A stretch of DNA of 64,000 bases from Linanthus parryae (taxonomy: Eukaryota > Streptophyta > Magnoliopsida > Ericales > Polemoniaceae), in contig JALGPY010000002.1 in NCBI GenBank assembly GCA_023055425.1, forward strand, positions 135,614,427 to 135,678,426. The letters run 5' to 3'. The position numbers and the translations under genes are program-made. Position 1 is the first letter of the stretch, and every line of letters starts with the position of its first letter. The notes beneath the pieces were generated by a model. It saw only the letters and a program-made list of their open reading frames with translations. It did not search any database and was not told the origin of the DNA. Shown piece by piece: positions 11,134 to 21,904 of the stretch.

Positions 11134-12297
11134 GTGCACTCGTGTTCTATTTTATCTATCATTATTTCTACTTCCAGTAATGCTAAGAGGAGACGGGGAA
11201 TAGTTATTGATGATCATCCCGTCTTCAATCCCGAGGAGGATGTAGTTATGAGTGAGGGGGAAGAGGATGTGAACGAGGGAGATGGTTCTGGAAACCGACG
11301 CCAAGTGCCTCCGTCTCCAATTTTTTATGAACTAAACCTAGTTAGGCCTTCAATTCCGCAGATTGGGTTGAGGGGTAAGGCTCCTAAATAGGTTGACCTC
11401 GGTGCTATCCGCAGTACCAAATTCTGCAGCTTCAGGTTCGTTAGTGCGAATGCCCATAAGGCATACTACACTGACGCGTTCCTGAAGAGGGTAGGGGCTC
11501 CTGAAAAACCCTTCCCGCAAAGCGATAAAATGCCAAAACAGCTAAAGGATCTCTTCAAGAATGAGAGGATAGACAGGTGGTTTAAGATTTGTAAGAAGTC
11601 TAGCTCCTCTCTTGTAAGAGAGATTCTTGTAAATGCTCGTTTCTATGACGAGGGAGAGAGTGAGGATCATAGGAAAGTGTATTGACGGCGAGCCTCCATA
11701 GTCATCACGCACGAGAATATAGCGGCCGCTATGAATTTTAAGCCTCTAAAGGAGACTTGTGCCTACCATGAGACCATTCGGAGGTCTGATGCTGTTGAGG
11801 TTGCGAGTTCCTTTTTTTTAGGGGGTTCCTGGAGCGGGATGGAATGAGAGACCCACTTTACCTGAGTGTAATGTTTATAGGAAACTTGTGCTTCCACGTG
11901 CGAAGTGGTTGTGCGAGCTTCTTGAGAACTGGGTTTTTGGCGTTATCGCTCAACCCATGTACTCCTTCCATCTTTAGACTATGGCTTACTGTTTGTGGAG
12001 AGGTAAGCATATAATGTCCCGTACTGCATTTATCGTTTTCTCATGGAGAGGACTGTACGCACTAACCGTAGATCTCCCAACCACACTAGCCTTTTTCTAA
12101 CGCTAGCAAAAGATGCTAGCGCTGATTTGAGTGGTCTAGAGTATGACTCTAAGGACAAGAAGAAGAGTGATGGAGCGCAAACGTGGGAAAGAGAACCCGA
12201 CCCCTTGAATGTCCAAAGACCTGTCAAACCCCCACAGCCTAGGAGAGATGAGGCCAGTAGCTTGAGCTCCAACATCGAGAGCAAGCTCACCACGTAG
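11134..12297 (+). pseudogene. Env-like ORF of the Athila-like element (broken)
   Basis: One frame runs from ATG 11134, or from a splice acceptor at about 11177, to the stop at 12295, interrupted by stops at 11389 and 11682 and by poorly coding stretches around 11800-12040. Visible parts are a basic patch (KRRRG), an acidic stretch (EEDVVMSEGEEDVNEGDG), a central block with RWFKICKKSSSSLVREIL (about 11577-11630) and a later ENIAAAMNF block. A hydrophilic C-terminal part follows. The position after pol and the central block fit the env-like / plant transposon protein family found in Athila-type elements, whose role is not known. No signal peptide or clear membrane anchor was seen. Confidence 0.5.
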
Positions 12298-14465
12298 CCG
12301 GAGTATTCAGTGTCATCTTGGACGTGGGTTAGAGCAGGTTAGCTTTGACTGTGCCCAGCAGGGAGGGTGGATTCAATACATGGCCCTAGCGGCTATTGTC
12401 ACTCTGCTGCACCCGCATACCTATGATGGACTGTAACATTACCAGTCTGAAGTATACCCAGAGTCGAGTCCGGACGTCCGAGCTGAGGACGACGAGGAGA
12501 CTCACTCCGACTGGACCCACCGACCTTACGCTTAGGCAGCCGAGTCCTCTTGATTTCACTTTATTTTTCGTTGAGGACAACGAAGCGCTTAAGTGTGGTG
12601 GGGATTTTTAGCTATCTTCTAGTTAGCCATTGCATAGCCTTGTTACATGTAGTTTAGTGAGTCAGTTTGCATGTAGATGTCAGTCAGCTAGTTATGCATA
12701 TGCAAGTTTATTTTATGCATTTTATATATATTTGTTGCACTTTTATTTATTGAGTCCACCTACCCTATTTTGTTGGTTAATGGAGTTGGCCAGTTGCATA
12801 TAGTGTCTTAATTGTTTTTTATAAAAACAAGAAAAATCCTAAAAATTGATTATTTTTAGAAAGGGCATTCGAAGAGAGTGAATGTGGAGAGGACACAATG
12901 ATAGTATTCCCTAGGTAGTAGAAAAATCTGAAGTGAGGTAGACGCGAGAATCTGGAGTAGAAAGGCTATAATTTAATGCACTTTAAAATTGTGAATAGTT
13001 GTCTCTCAGACTAGTTATCCTACGAACGCTACACCACCGTCACTTAGGTAAAAGTCAACCCTCCTCGTAGTGACAACGGAACAGCTGTGCGAGTAATTTT
13101 TATGGGGGCCTCACGTCCTGTCTCACAGCCTAGGTCCACTAGTTACCCCAGTTGATCCATTTACCCTTTTTATTCACAGCCTTTAGCCTAGGAAGCCGTT
13201 CCTTGTGACTTGCATCACTAGTTAGAATGGTCCCTTCCTATGCATTATGATAGAGGGAGTTGAGTTAGGGGTTCGATGAGGGTGAGCTGATTTGATACAT
13301 ATTGAGTGGATTCTCTTACATGTCGTCTTTTGAGGGGATGTGGGGGGTGAGTTAGAGATGGTAGCACACTTCAGTGTGGCGGTGAGTCGTGTCCTTACAC
13401 AAATATCACAGGTGGAGCACCGTAGTGTGTGACATTCTTTCCGCACGTCATGGGGTGGGGGTTGGTTGATCTTATAGGAGGTCGTGCTTATGCTTCATTT
13501 ATATTCTCTGTATCTTAGGTGATGAGGATGATCGGTTGGAAAAGCACTTTTACACATTGACTACCGGGTTTGGATATGCATTACATTGAGTATGGGGGTG
13601 TCGACATCTATTTGATTACATCACTGATTTGACACATTCCATCCCCACATTATTTGATTTGATACTTGGATCTCCTCGGATATTACTATCATTATTGTGC
13701 CTTCATGGGATTTGTTATATATATATATATATAAACATAAATTAAAAAAATATAAATTGAAATTGAATGGAATAACGAGCAGAAATTGAACTTCATGAAG
13801 ACCGAGGAGATTAGCTATTGTTCGAGATTATTTCTTCACATCTGTGGCCGCGAGAACGGCGTTTCACCAAGATTGATGGAATAAGGGCCGCAGTAGTTAG
13901 TTTCAGTTGGGGTTCCTTAGATTTTGGTGAGGGAGTGTGAGAATCAGGTTTCGGGACATATATATTGACGTCTAGGACTACGCTTCTAAACATGTTATCC
14001 TACCCGTCCTAAGCCGTGGGTAAATAGCTCAGATGGTAGGTGCTAGGGATACATTTGATGAGTGTGCGGAAGCAAATTATTTTGTGTTCGTGCCCGTGCT
14101 GTCTAACGAAACTGGCCGCAAGCTCTACCGATCACCGAAGTTATAGAATCTTCTAGGGGATGTAAGAGTCTTATGACATGCCGGTTTATTCTTCGAGATT
14201 GCCCAATCTCTACCAAAAAGAAAAAAATGTGTTCTTTAATTTATTGCATTGTACATACTTGAGATGCATTGTATATATCATGTAGTTTGCATCGTCGTGT
14301 CGTTGTGTATTGATTCGTGAGTCGTGTTGGCTAGCGGAAAGTGAAGTATGCAGAGCGGTGGGGTATGTATTGGTTTGGTTTTGGTATGTATGCAATGTCT
14401 CAAGTGTGGGGGTTTTTGATCGTCATTGTTGCTCGGGAGGAGCAAGAAGGTAGTATGGGGGAATT
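12298..14465 (+). other. Long 3' non-coding region and polypurine tract of the Athila-like element
   Basis: Over 2 kb without a credible ORF, typical of the stretch between env-like ORF and 3' LTR in Athila elements. It contains purine tracts such as GTGTGGTGGGGA (about 12594) and CAAGTGTGGGGG (14401-14412). The terminal PPT ATGGGGGAA is at 14455-14463, three bases before the LTR. A short TA repeat lies at about 13716-13732. Confidence 0.55.
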
Positions 14466-16061
14466 TGATAGCGCCTTTTAAGATCTCTATTTTTGTGGCA
14501 TTTAGCTCATGTGTGATAGGTTTTTGGAGAGTTTTTGAGCCTAATATTGTTGAGATGAGCATGATTTATCACTTGTTCCTTCATAAGAGTAATTTTAGTC
14601 CAAGCATGTTCTTTATGTTGATTTATATTTAATTTTTTGGATTTAATTGCTTGGTATAGTTCTTGTTTTTGTCTTTGAACATGACATAGGGCTATGGGAG
14701 TGATTTGGAATCAAGAGCATGGACTTTCGAAGGAAGGAAGGGCAAGGAAAGAGGCTCGGGAACTAAAAGGAAGAGAAGTTGAAGATTCAAGAAGTGGCAG
14801 CCCATACCGTTTCGGCCCGAAATGCTGGCCGAAATGGAGGCCGAAATGAAGACCATTTCGGGCCGAAATGCTAGGACCGGAATAGGCAGAAGACTTGCGC
14901 AAATTTTTGGGGAAAAATACAATTCTTGAAGACTTATATTCCCTACTTCGCGCTAAAAATCTAGGGACGTGAATAGACCTCAGTTGTGAGCCAAGAACAC
15001 TAAGGAGAGCAAGGAAAACACGTTGGGAGCATCATCAAGCAAGGAGACGAGCCCGGATCAACGCCATAACACTCTTTTTAGGGTTTGATCTATTTTCTAT
15101 CTTTTCTTGTATAAAATATTCAAACAATATGTTATCTTTTGTTATGAGTAGCTAAACTCATACCTAGGCATCTATGGAGAGCCTAGGGTTCATGTTTTGA
15201 TTATACTTTTCCGGATTTTGGATAAACTTTCATTCAAGGGTTTGTGATTCAATGGAAATTGTGCTAGTTTATTTCATGTTTAGTTCTTCCATTGACAAGT
15301 TAAGACTAAGATATGTGATTTTTATTATCTCTTTCTTCATTCAACCATAAAATTGGCTTAAAGACAATCTTAGTAGCTAAATATCTCTTTTATTGTGCTT
15401 AATCCTTAGAAAGTTAGGAGTCATGAATCGACCTTACTATCTAACTAGTGAGTGTGTAAAAGCAACTCTACCCTAGTTGGGATGAGTAAACGAGAACGTT
15501 CTTAATCAATGAGACTGAGAAGTGAGTTGAGTAAGAATTTCTAGATGAGGGTAGATTCGTTAGGAGATAGTGAAGTGTTCTTGTGGTGATTGTCTGATAG
15601 GACATTATTCCGTGCACTACCATTAACTTGCTAGAACGTATTGGTAAGTAGAGTTGGCATGAGAGGGAATAATCAGTACCGGTGTGCAGAACGACAAGAG
15701 ACCAATAGGTAACTGTCAGTGCCATTACCCAACTTAGCTAACTAAGAGTTGTCGTGTTAGAACATGGAATCCGGAATCGTCAAAACGGCCCTAGATGATC
15801 TATAGATTGCCTAGTTTCCTTTCCTTTGGTTTAATCTAATCATTTCTTTCGCTTAATCTTATTTATAGTTTCTAGTTACTTGATTGAGGGTGAAAACACT
15901 CCAATTGCAAAACTTTTTATCGGTAACTAAGTAGATTAAAGTAGTTGTTAGACGTAGAAAAGTAAGCACCTTCCCTTGGGTTCGATAAATTGGAGTCCTA
16001 AATACTCCATTATATTAATTGACCGTATACTTGCGCAGCAACGCGTAATATTGACGCGTCA
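14466..16061 (+). repeat. 3' LTR of the Athila-like element (LTR family 1, 1596 bp)
   Basis: Starts TGATAGCGCC after the polypurine tract and ends TATACTTGCGCAGCAACGCG followed by TAATATTGACGCGTCA. The end block resembles the CCTTGGGTTCGA..ACTTGCGC signature of Athila/Tat LTRs. Palindromes on a TTTCGGCCCGAAA theme lie at 14810-14822 and 14856-14868, with half-copies between. The right 1.04 kb recurs at 19813-20859. Related but distinct LTRs (family 2) are at 18411 and 53765. Confidence 0.85.
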
Positions 16062-16516
16062 TTGCTCCAACTAGCGTGCGTTCCTACAATGAATTCGCCA
16101 GATTTGGATGCACTTCCGGAAACAGAAACAAGTGCTCCACCCAGAACCAGATTCGAATATATTCAACGAGAAATCAGAACAGAATGTATTCCTGATGCAC
16201 CTAATTGCGCCATAAAGATGCACCGTGACAGAATGCCCGGATGTGGTCCAGACCAAATGCACCGATGACGATTGCTGCAAATTTTCATGCCCGATGCGCC
16301 AAATGCTCGCGAGAGATAGATCCCGCTAGATGCGAGCCCAATGCGGGTCATGGTACACGCTTCAAAACCAGATGCACGCAAGAACATGCCCGTTCATACT
16401 GCGCGCCAGAACCAGGATCAGATGCGTGTGCAAAAATCTCTCGCGCCAGATGCTCCATGTCGTTGCCCCTACTCCAACAAGTTCCTACAACGCATGAGCC
16501 AGAACCATGTTCAATT
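16062..16516 (-). repeat. Internal fragment of copia element J, copy I
   Basis: Non-coding, quasi-repetitive sequence with many CCAGATGC/GCGCCAGATG motifs. The same sequence occurs at 20860-21307 (duplicate) and at 56500-56952. In the latter it is continuous with a minus-strand polypurine tract and LTR, so it is internal sequence of a minus-strand copia element. It is bounded on the left by the gypsy LTR end and on the right by the H LTR start (TGTTGGATTG, 16517), with CAATT (16512-16516) as H target site. Confidence 0.65.
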
Positions 16517-17803
16517 TGTTGGATTGAATACTAAAGGTCGTGCTTTTTATATTGGATTATATGAATTTGATATATATGAGAATGGTTTTGGGAAATGTTT
16601 TGGCATCATGTAATTATTGTGCATAGTTGTCTATTATTCCACATAGTAGAATATCTGGTTTGTAGAGTCTAACTTACACACAGAAGATCTTATCTTCGGT
16701 TCTTGTGGAATGAAAGCTATGATTTCACAATCTAGATGGAATTGGACAAACCATCGGAACGATTGTAGCAAATTGCTTTAGTAGGTCTGTCTTGGCTACA
16801 TGAAATAATATAGTTCATACTATAGTTTCAACTCAATGTTCTAGTTTACATTGTGTATATTGAACAGGACCAAGTTGAGATCATTGTCTTTGTAGTAACA
16901 TAACAAGACAAGATATGTCTCATGGTTATTATGATTACTTGTGCTCTTAACCCTTAGATAGTCAATGTGCACATGTATTTAGTAGTTATTGCTTCGACAA
17001 GTAAAGTGAGTGAGATTCCTATGGAGTCAATAACCTCGATGAGCTGAGTGATACTATTGATTCCATGGTGGAAATTGATATATCGAAGGAATCAATGTCC
17101 CGACTATGGGATTGATGATATCCCCTTGATGAAGATTATAAATTTTGATTATGTTAAACCTTGCAGGTAGATTACTTGGTAATAATATGGACATAAAATA
17201 AGTTAAGTGGTAAGGATCAAGGAATCGGGAAGAGGTCGATTAAATGAATTAGTCAGTAATTAATTTAATCGAAGGATATCTGTAATCTTAACTCGGGCAG
17301 ATAAGAAGTATTTAATAAGACGAGCTCGAAATATTAACTTTTGAGAATACGAACAGGAGTGCAATAACAGTTATTTAGTGGTGCTAACCGTTATTAACTT
17401 TTTTTGGGATAGGTTCGGGTTGAACCAGAAGTCCTAATAAATTTAGGATCCTGATTCATGTTTTCTCCTCCAGATCCCTCCCGTAGCCTATACAAGTTTC
17501 CTTAGCCTTCAGAATTCGTATGCTTCAGATACACACTGAAATATACGGTTTTGAGAGTGAGAGCAATAAGTCTGGAGTCCAAGAATGATTCTAGAAGCAG
17601 CAAGCCCACACTTGCATCTAGAAGGAACTTTGCGAATACGGGAGAAGATTTAGAGTGATTCAGACCTACATCAACTAGCTAGGACGCATGTATGAACCCT
17701 AATTTTGCATAGTAGGGTTATGGTGTTCTTTTTAGTAACAAACAAATTTTAATCGGTATAGCAGACATGCAATCGAACTAGTCTAGGGATTCGCCTCCCT
17801 TCA
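16517..17803 (+). repeat. 5' LTR of copia element H, copy I (1287 bp)
   Basis: Starts TGTTGGATTGAATAC and ends CGCCTCCCTTCA. It matches the split copy 21308-21904 plus 43995-44681 and the truncated copy 59142-60168 by eye along its length. The right boundary is fixed by the truncated copy, which stops exactly at CTCCCTTCA before CAATT. The left flank CAATT equals that right flank, as expected for a target-site duplication of H. Confidence 0.8.
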
Positions 17804-18410
17804 ATTGGTTTCATGTTGTCCAATAATCAAACCGTCTATGAATGTCTGAGTAGGAAGATTGCGATGTCTAACTCTGTTTTGCAGATTGAATCGTGTTATG
17901 CTATTATGGTCATACAGTTTGATGAATGTGGTTTGATTTGGTTTTGATTCCCACTCTGTTTTCCGTGGATGAGAAAGATTTGTAACCTTCTGTAATAGTA
18001 GACCCTAGGTTCTCTTATTCCAGTTTTAGATGAACGTGTGAGCTCCTTCATGGAATTAAGAGTCTGTAGCAGTCTCTGGTACTCTGTTATAAACTGATTT
18101 GCGGGATCCATGGAAACTAGAGTTACTGTAATATTAGTGAAGACAGGAGGCTGAAAGATTGCTTATCCTCAAGATTTCCACAGTGATGGCATGTCGATTT
18201 TCAGAAAGGATATTGCTAGCGCAACTAATGAAGCTTCGACCATAATAGCTGGGATGTGTGTGGTTGAATTCTTGTTATGTGCTTGATTATATCTATGTGT
18301 ATGATTATTGTGGATGCTTGCCTGTTAATCATGGACAACATGGATAAATAATGTAATTTGTATTAAATTGTTCAAAAGACAAAGTGGGAGAGGGAGTCTA
18401 GTGCTGCTAG
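17804..18410 (+). repeat. Leader of element H, copy I, primer-binding site deleted
   Basis: Continues from the LTR into the 5' leader seen again at 44682-44747 and 53187-53764. Compared with that copy it lacks about 37 bases just after ATTGGT, removing most of the primer-binding site. Ends with GTGGGAGAGGG and GCTAG (18406-18410), the target site at which a family-2 gypsy LTR has inserted. No coding sequence. Confidence 0.7.
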
Positions 18411-19812
18411 TGATAGCGCCTTTTAGGAGCTATGTTTCTTTAGCATTTACCACATGATTCATAGGTTTTGGGAATGTTTGGAGCCTAATACTGTTGAGAT
18501 ATGCATGTTTATCACTTGTTTCCTTCATATGCTTAATTCTAGTCCGGGCATGTTTTATATGTTGATTTATGCTTGATTTGTGAGATTTGATTGCTTGGCA
18601 TAGTTTTTGTTGTCTTTGATAGAAAAATAGGGCTTAAGGAGCGATTGGAATCTAGAACGCGATCTTTGCAATTTAGGAAGGACAAGAAAAGAGGCTCGGG
18701 AACTAAGAGGCTAAAGATTCAAGAACAAGACTGCAGAACATTTCGTACGAAATAGAAGCATTTCGCACGGAATGCATTTCGTACGAAATACCCCATTTCT
18801 CACGAAATGCACGTGAAGTCGCGCATGAACTTTTGGGGCTAAAGTGAAAATTTGAAGATTTGGACTTCTACACTAAGGAAGCAAAGGACGGGACTAGAGC
18901 ATTATTGAGAGTCAAGAACATCAAGGAGAGCTAGGGAGATCCATTAGGAACATCAAGAAGCAACGAGACAAGCCGGGTCAAAGCTTTTATCATAGTTTTA
19001 GCGTTTGATCTACTTTTCCTCTTTCTTTATGGTATGGAATATTTGAACATGTATTATTTTGTTATGAGTAGCTAAACTCATACCTAGGCATCTATGGAGA
19101 GCACAGGGTTTACGTTTTGAGGATATTCTCCGGATTTGATGAACTTTCACGCTTATGATTTATGGTTGAATGAAGTTTTTTCTAGTTTCTATCATATTGA
19201 TTTCTTCTATTGACAAAGTAGGATCAAGATGTGTGATCTTGATTATTTCTTTCTTCATTCAAGCGTGAACTTGACTTAAAGATTACCTCAGTTAGTTAAT
19301 CACTTGTTTATTGTGCTTAATTCTTAGGAAGTTAGGAGTCATGACCCAACCTTTCTACATAACTAGTGAGTGTGTGAAAGCAACTCTACCCTAGTAGCGA
19401 TGAGAAAACGAGTAAATGCCTAATCAATGAGACCGAGAGGTCAGTTGAATAGGAATGGCTAGAAGAGGGTAGATTCGTTAGGCGATAGTGAGGTGTTCGT
19501 GTTGTGGTGGTTTGAAAGGACATCATTCCATGCATTGTCATTAGCCAGCTAGAGCGTGTTGATAATAAGAGTGGCGTGAGAGGGAAAAGATGGTACCAAT
19601 CCGTAAACCGACAAGAGACCGATAGGTAATTTTCAGTGCTATTACCCAGCATAGTTAACTACGAGTTTTTGTGTTCGAACATGAATTCATTTCCAGGTGA
19701 TCTATAGATTGCCTAGCCTTCTCTCTATTGATTTAATCAATTCATTTCTTTTGTGCTATTTACTTACATTTTCTAATCACTTGATTGAGGGTGAAAAAAC
19801 TAATCCTCTAAA
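18411..19812 (+). repeat. Gypsy LTR, family 2, copy I (3' end missing)
   Basis: Starts TGATAGCGCC after GCTAG, exactly as the full solo LTR at 53765. It is collinear with that LTR up to ATCCTCTAAAA and then switches to family-1 LTR sequence at about 19811-19815. Four 12-bp palindromes or near-palindromes of the form TTTCGTACGAAA lie at 18741, 18761, 18777 and 18796. The truncation point is the junction of the local tandem duplication. Confidence 0.8.
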
Positions 19813-20859
19813 ATAACACGTTGGGAGCGTCATCAAGCAAGGAGATGAGCCCGGATCAAAGCTATAACACTCTTTTTAGCGTTTGATCTATTTTCTATCT
19901 TTTCTTGTATGAAATATTTAAACAATATGTTATCTTTTGTTATGAGTAGCTAAACTCATACCTAGGCATCTATGGAGAGCCTAGGGTTTATGTTTTGATG
20001 ATACTTTTCCGGATTTTGGATAAACTTTCATTCTAGGGTTTGTGATTCAATGGAAATTGTGCTAGTTTATTTCATGTTTAGTTCTTCCATTGACAAGTTA
20101 AGACTAAGATATGTGATTTTTATTATCTCTTTCTTCACTCAACCATAAAATTGGCTTAAAGAGAATCTTAGTAGCCAAATATCTCTTTTATTGTGCTTAA
20201 TCCTTAGTAAGTTAGGAGTCATGAAACGACCTTACAATCTAACTAGTGAGTGTGTAAAAGCAACTCTACCCTTCTTGGGATGAGTAGACGAGAACGTTCT
20301 TAATCAATGAGACTGAGAAGTGAGTTGAGTAAGAATTTCTAGATGAGAGTAGATTCGTTAGGAGATAGTGAAGTGTTCTTGTGGTGATTGTCTTAGAGGA
20401 CATTATTCCGTGCACTACCATTAACCTGCTAGAACGTATTGGTAAGTAGAGTTGGCCTGAGAGGGAAAAATCAGTACCGGTGTGCATAACGACAAGAGAC
20501 CGATAGGTAATTGTCAGTGCCATTACCCAACTTAGCTAACTAAGAGTTGTCGTGTTAGAACATGGAATCCGGAATCTTCAAAACGGCCCTAGATGATCTA
20601 TAGATTGCCTAGTTTCCTTTCCTTTGGTTTAATCTAATCATTTCTTTCGCTTAATCATATTTATAGTTTCTAGTTACTTGATTGAGGGTGAAAACACTCC
20701 AATTGCAAAACTTTTTATCGGTAACTAAGTAGATTAAAGTAGTTGTTAGACGTAGAAAAGTAATCACCTTCCCTTGGGTTCGATAAATCGGAGTCCCAAA
20801 TACTCCATTATATTACTTGACCGTATACTTGCGCAGCAACGCGTAATATTGACGCATCA
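19813..20859 (+). repeat. Gypsy LTR, family 1, copy II (5' end missing)
   Basis: Matches 15023-16061 almost base for base (AACACGTTGGGAGC..ACTTGCGCAGCAACGCG) and ends GACGCATCA at 20859. The first ~560 bases of the LTR are absent. It is followed by a second copy of the J internal fragment, as in copy I. Confidence 0.85.
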
Positions 20860-21307
20860 TTTCTCCAACTACCGTGTGTTCCTACAACGAATGCGCCAGA
20901 TGTGGATGCACTTCTGGAAACAAAAACAAGTGCTCCACCCAGAACCAGATTTGAATATATTCATGGAGAAATCAGAACCATATGTATTCCCGATGCACCC
21001 AATTGCGCCAGAAAGATGCACCATGACAAAATGACCATATGTTATTTAGACCAGATGCACCGATGACGAGTGCCACAAATTGTAATGCCCGATGTGCCCC
21101 GTATGCCTCAGATGCGCCAGATGCGAGCTTAATGCGGGTCATGGTACACGCTTCAAAACCAGATGCACGCAAGAACAAACCCGTGCATAATGCGCACCAG
21201 AACCAGGATAAGATGCGTGCGCAAAAATCTCTCGCGCCAGATGCTTCATGTCGTTGCCCCTACTCCAAAAAGTTCCTAAAATGCATGAGCCAGAACCAGG
21301 TTAGATT
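20860..21307 (-). repeat. Internal fragment of copia element J, copy II
   Basis: Duplicate of 16062-16516, with scattered substitutions and the same CCAGATGC-rich composition. Left flank TTTCT matches the J sequence around 56523 (CATCATTTCTCCAA), which locates the Athila insertion site in J. Right flank AGATT is the mutated counterpart of CAATT at the H boundary. No coding sequence. Confidence 0.65.
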
Positions 21308-21904
21308 TGTTGGATTGAATACTAAAATCCATGCTTTTTATATTGGATTATCTAAATTTGATATATATGAGAATGGTTTTTGGCAATGTTTTTGCATTAT
21401 GTTATTATTGTGCATAGTTGTCTATTATTCCACATAGTAGAATATCTGGTGTGTAGAGTCTAACTTAAACACAGAAGATCTTATCTTCGGTTCTTGTGGA
21501 ATGAATGTTATGATTTCACAATCTATATGGAATTGAACAAACCATCAGAACGATTGTAGCACATTGCTTTAGTAGGTCTGTTTTGGCTACATGAAACAGT
21601 ATAGTTCATACTATAGTTTCAACTCAATGTTCTAGTATACTTTGTGTACATTGGACCAAGTTGAGATCAATGTCTTTGTAGTGACATAACTAGACAAGCT
21701 ATGTCTCTTGGTTATTATGATTACTTATGCTCTTAATCCTTAGATAGTCAATGTGCACATGTATTTAGTAGTTATATCTTCGAAAAGTGAAGTGAGTGAG
21801 GTTCCTATGAAGTCAATAACCTCGATGAGCTGGGTGATACTATTGAGTCCATGGTGTAAATTGATATATCGAAGGAATCCATGTCCCGGTTATGGGATTG
21901 ATGA
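21308..21904 (+). repeat. 5' LTR of H, copy II, left part
   Basis: Same start as copy I (TGTTGGATTGAATAC). Cut at GATGA (21900-21904) by element G; the LTR resumes after the second GATGA at 43990-43994. Confidence 0.8.

Larger units (their letters stand above)
9218..16061 (+). mobile_element. Athila-like Ty3/gypsy element, internally deleted, 3' LTR kept
   Basis: A protease fragment (about 9218-9686) is followed almost at once by the post-pol signature GGGAGGCAACCCAA (9856-9869) known from Athila-type elements, so RT, RNase H and integrase are missing. Downstream come a spacer with internal TATA box, an env-like ORF, a long non-coding 3' region, a polypurine tract (about 14455-14463) and an LTR (14466-16061). 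No 5' LTR is visible; the left end abuts the 7419-9217 block. The right flank (TTGCT, 16062) lies inside copia element J. In copy II of the local duplication the same LTR end is followed by TTTCT (20860). Non-autonomous. Athila versus Tat/Ogre cannot be settled without RT. Confidence 0.75.

Noticed and set aside
13716..13735. TA dinucleotide run
   Set aside because: Ordinary short microsatellite; no promoter context identified.
14020..14090. tRNA-like start GGGTAAATAGCTCAGATGGTAG
   Set aside because: Resembles an acceptor and D-arm, but there is no matching acceptor 3' strand, anticodon stem or T-arm; chance similarity inside the Athila 3' region.
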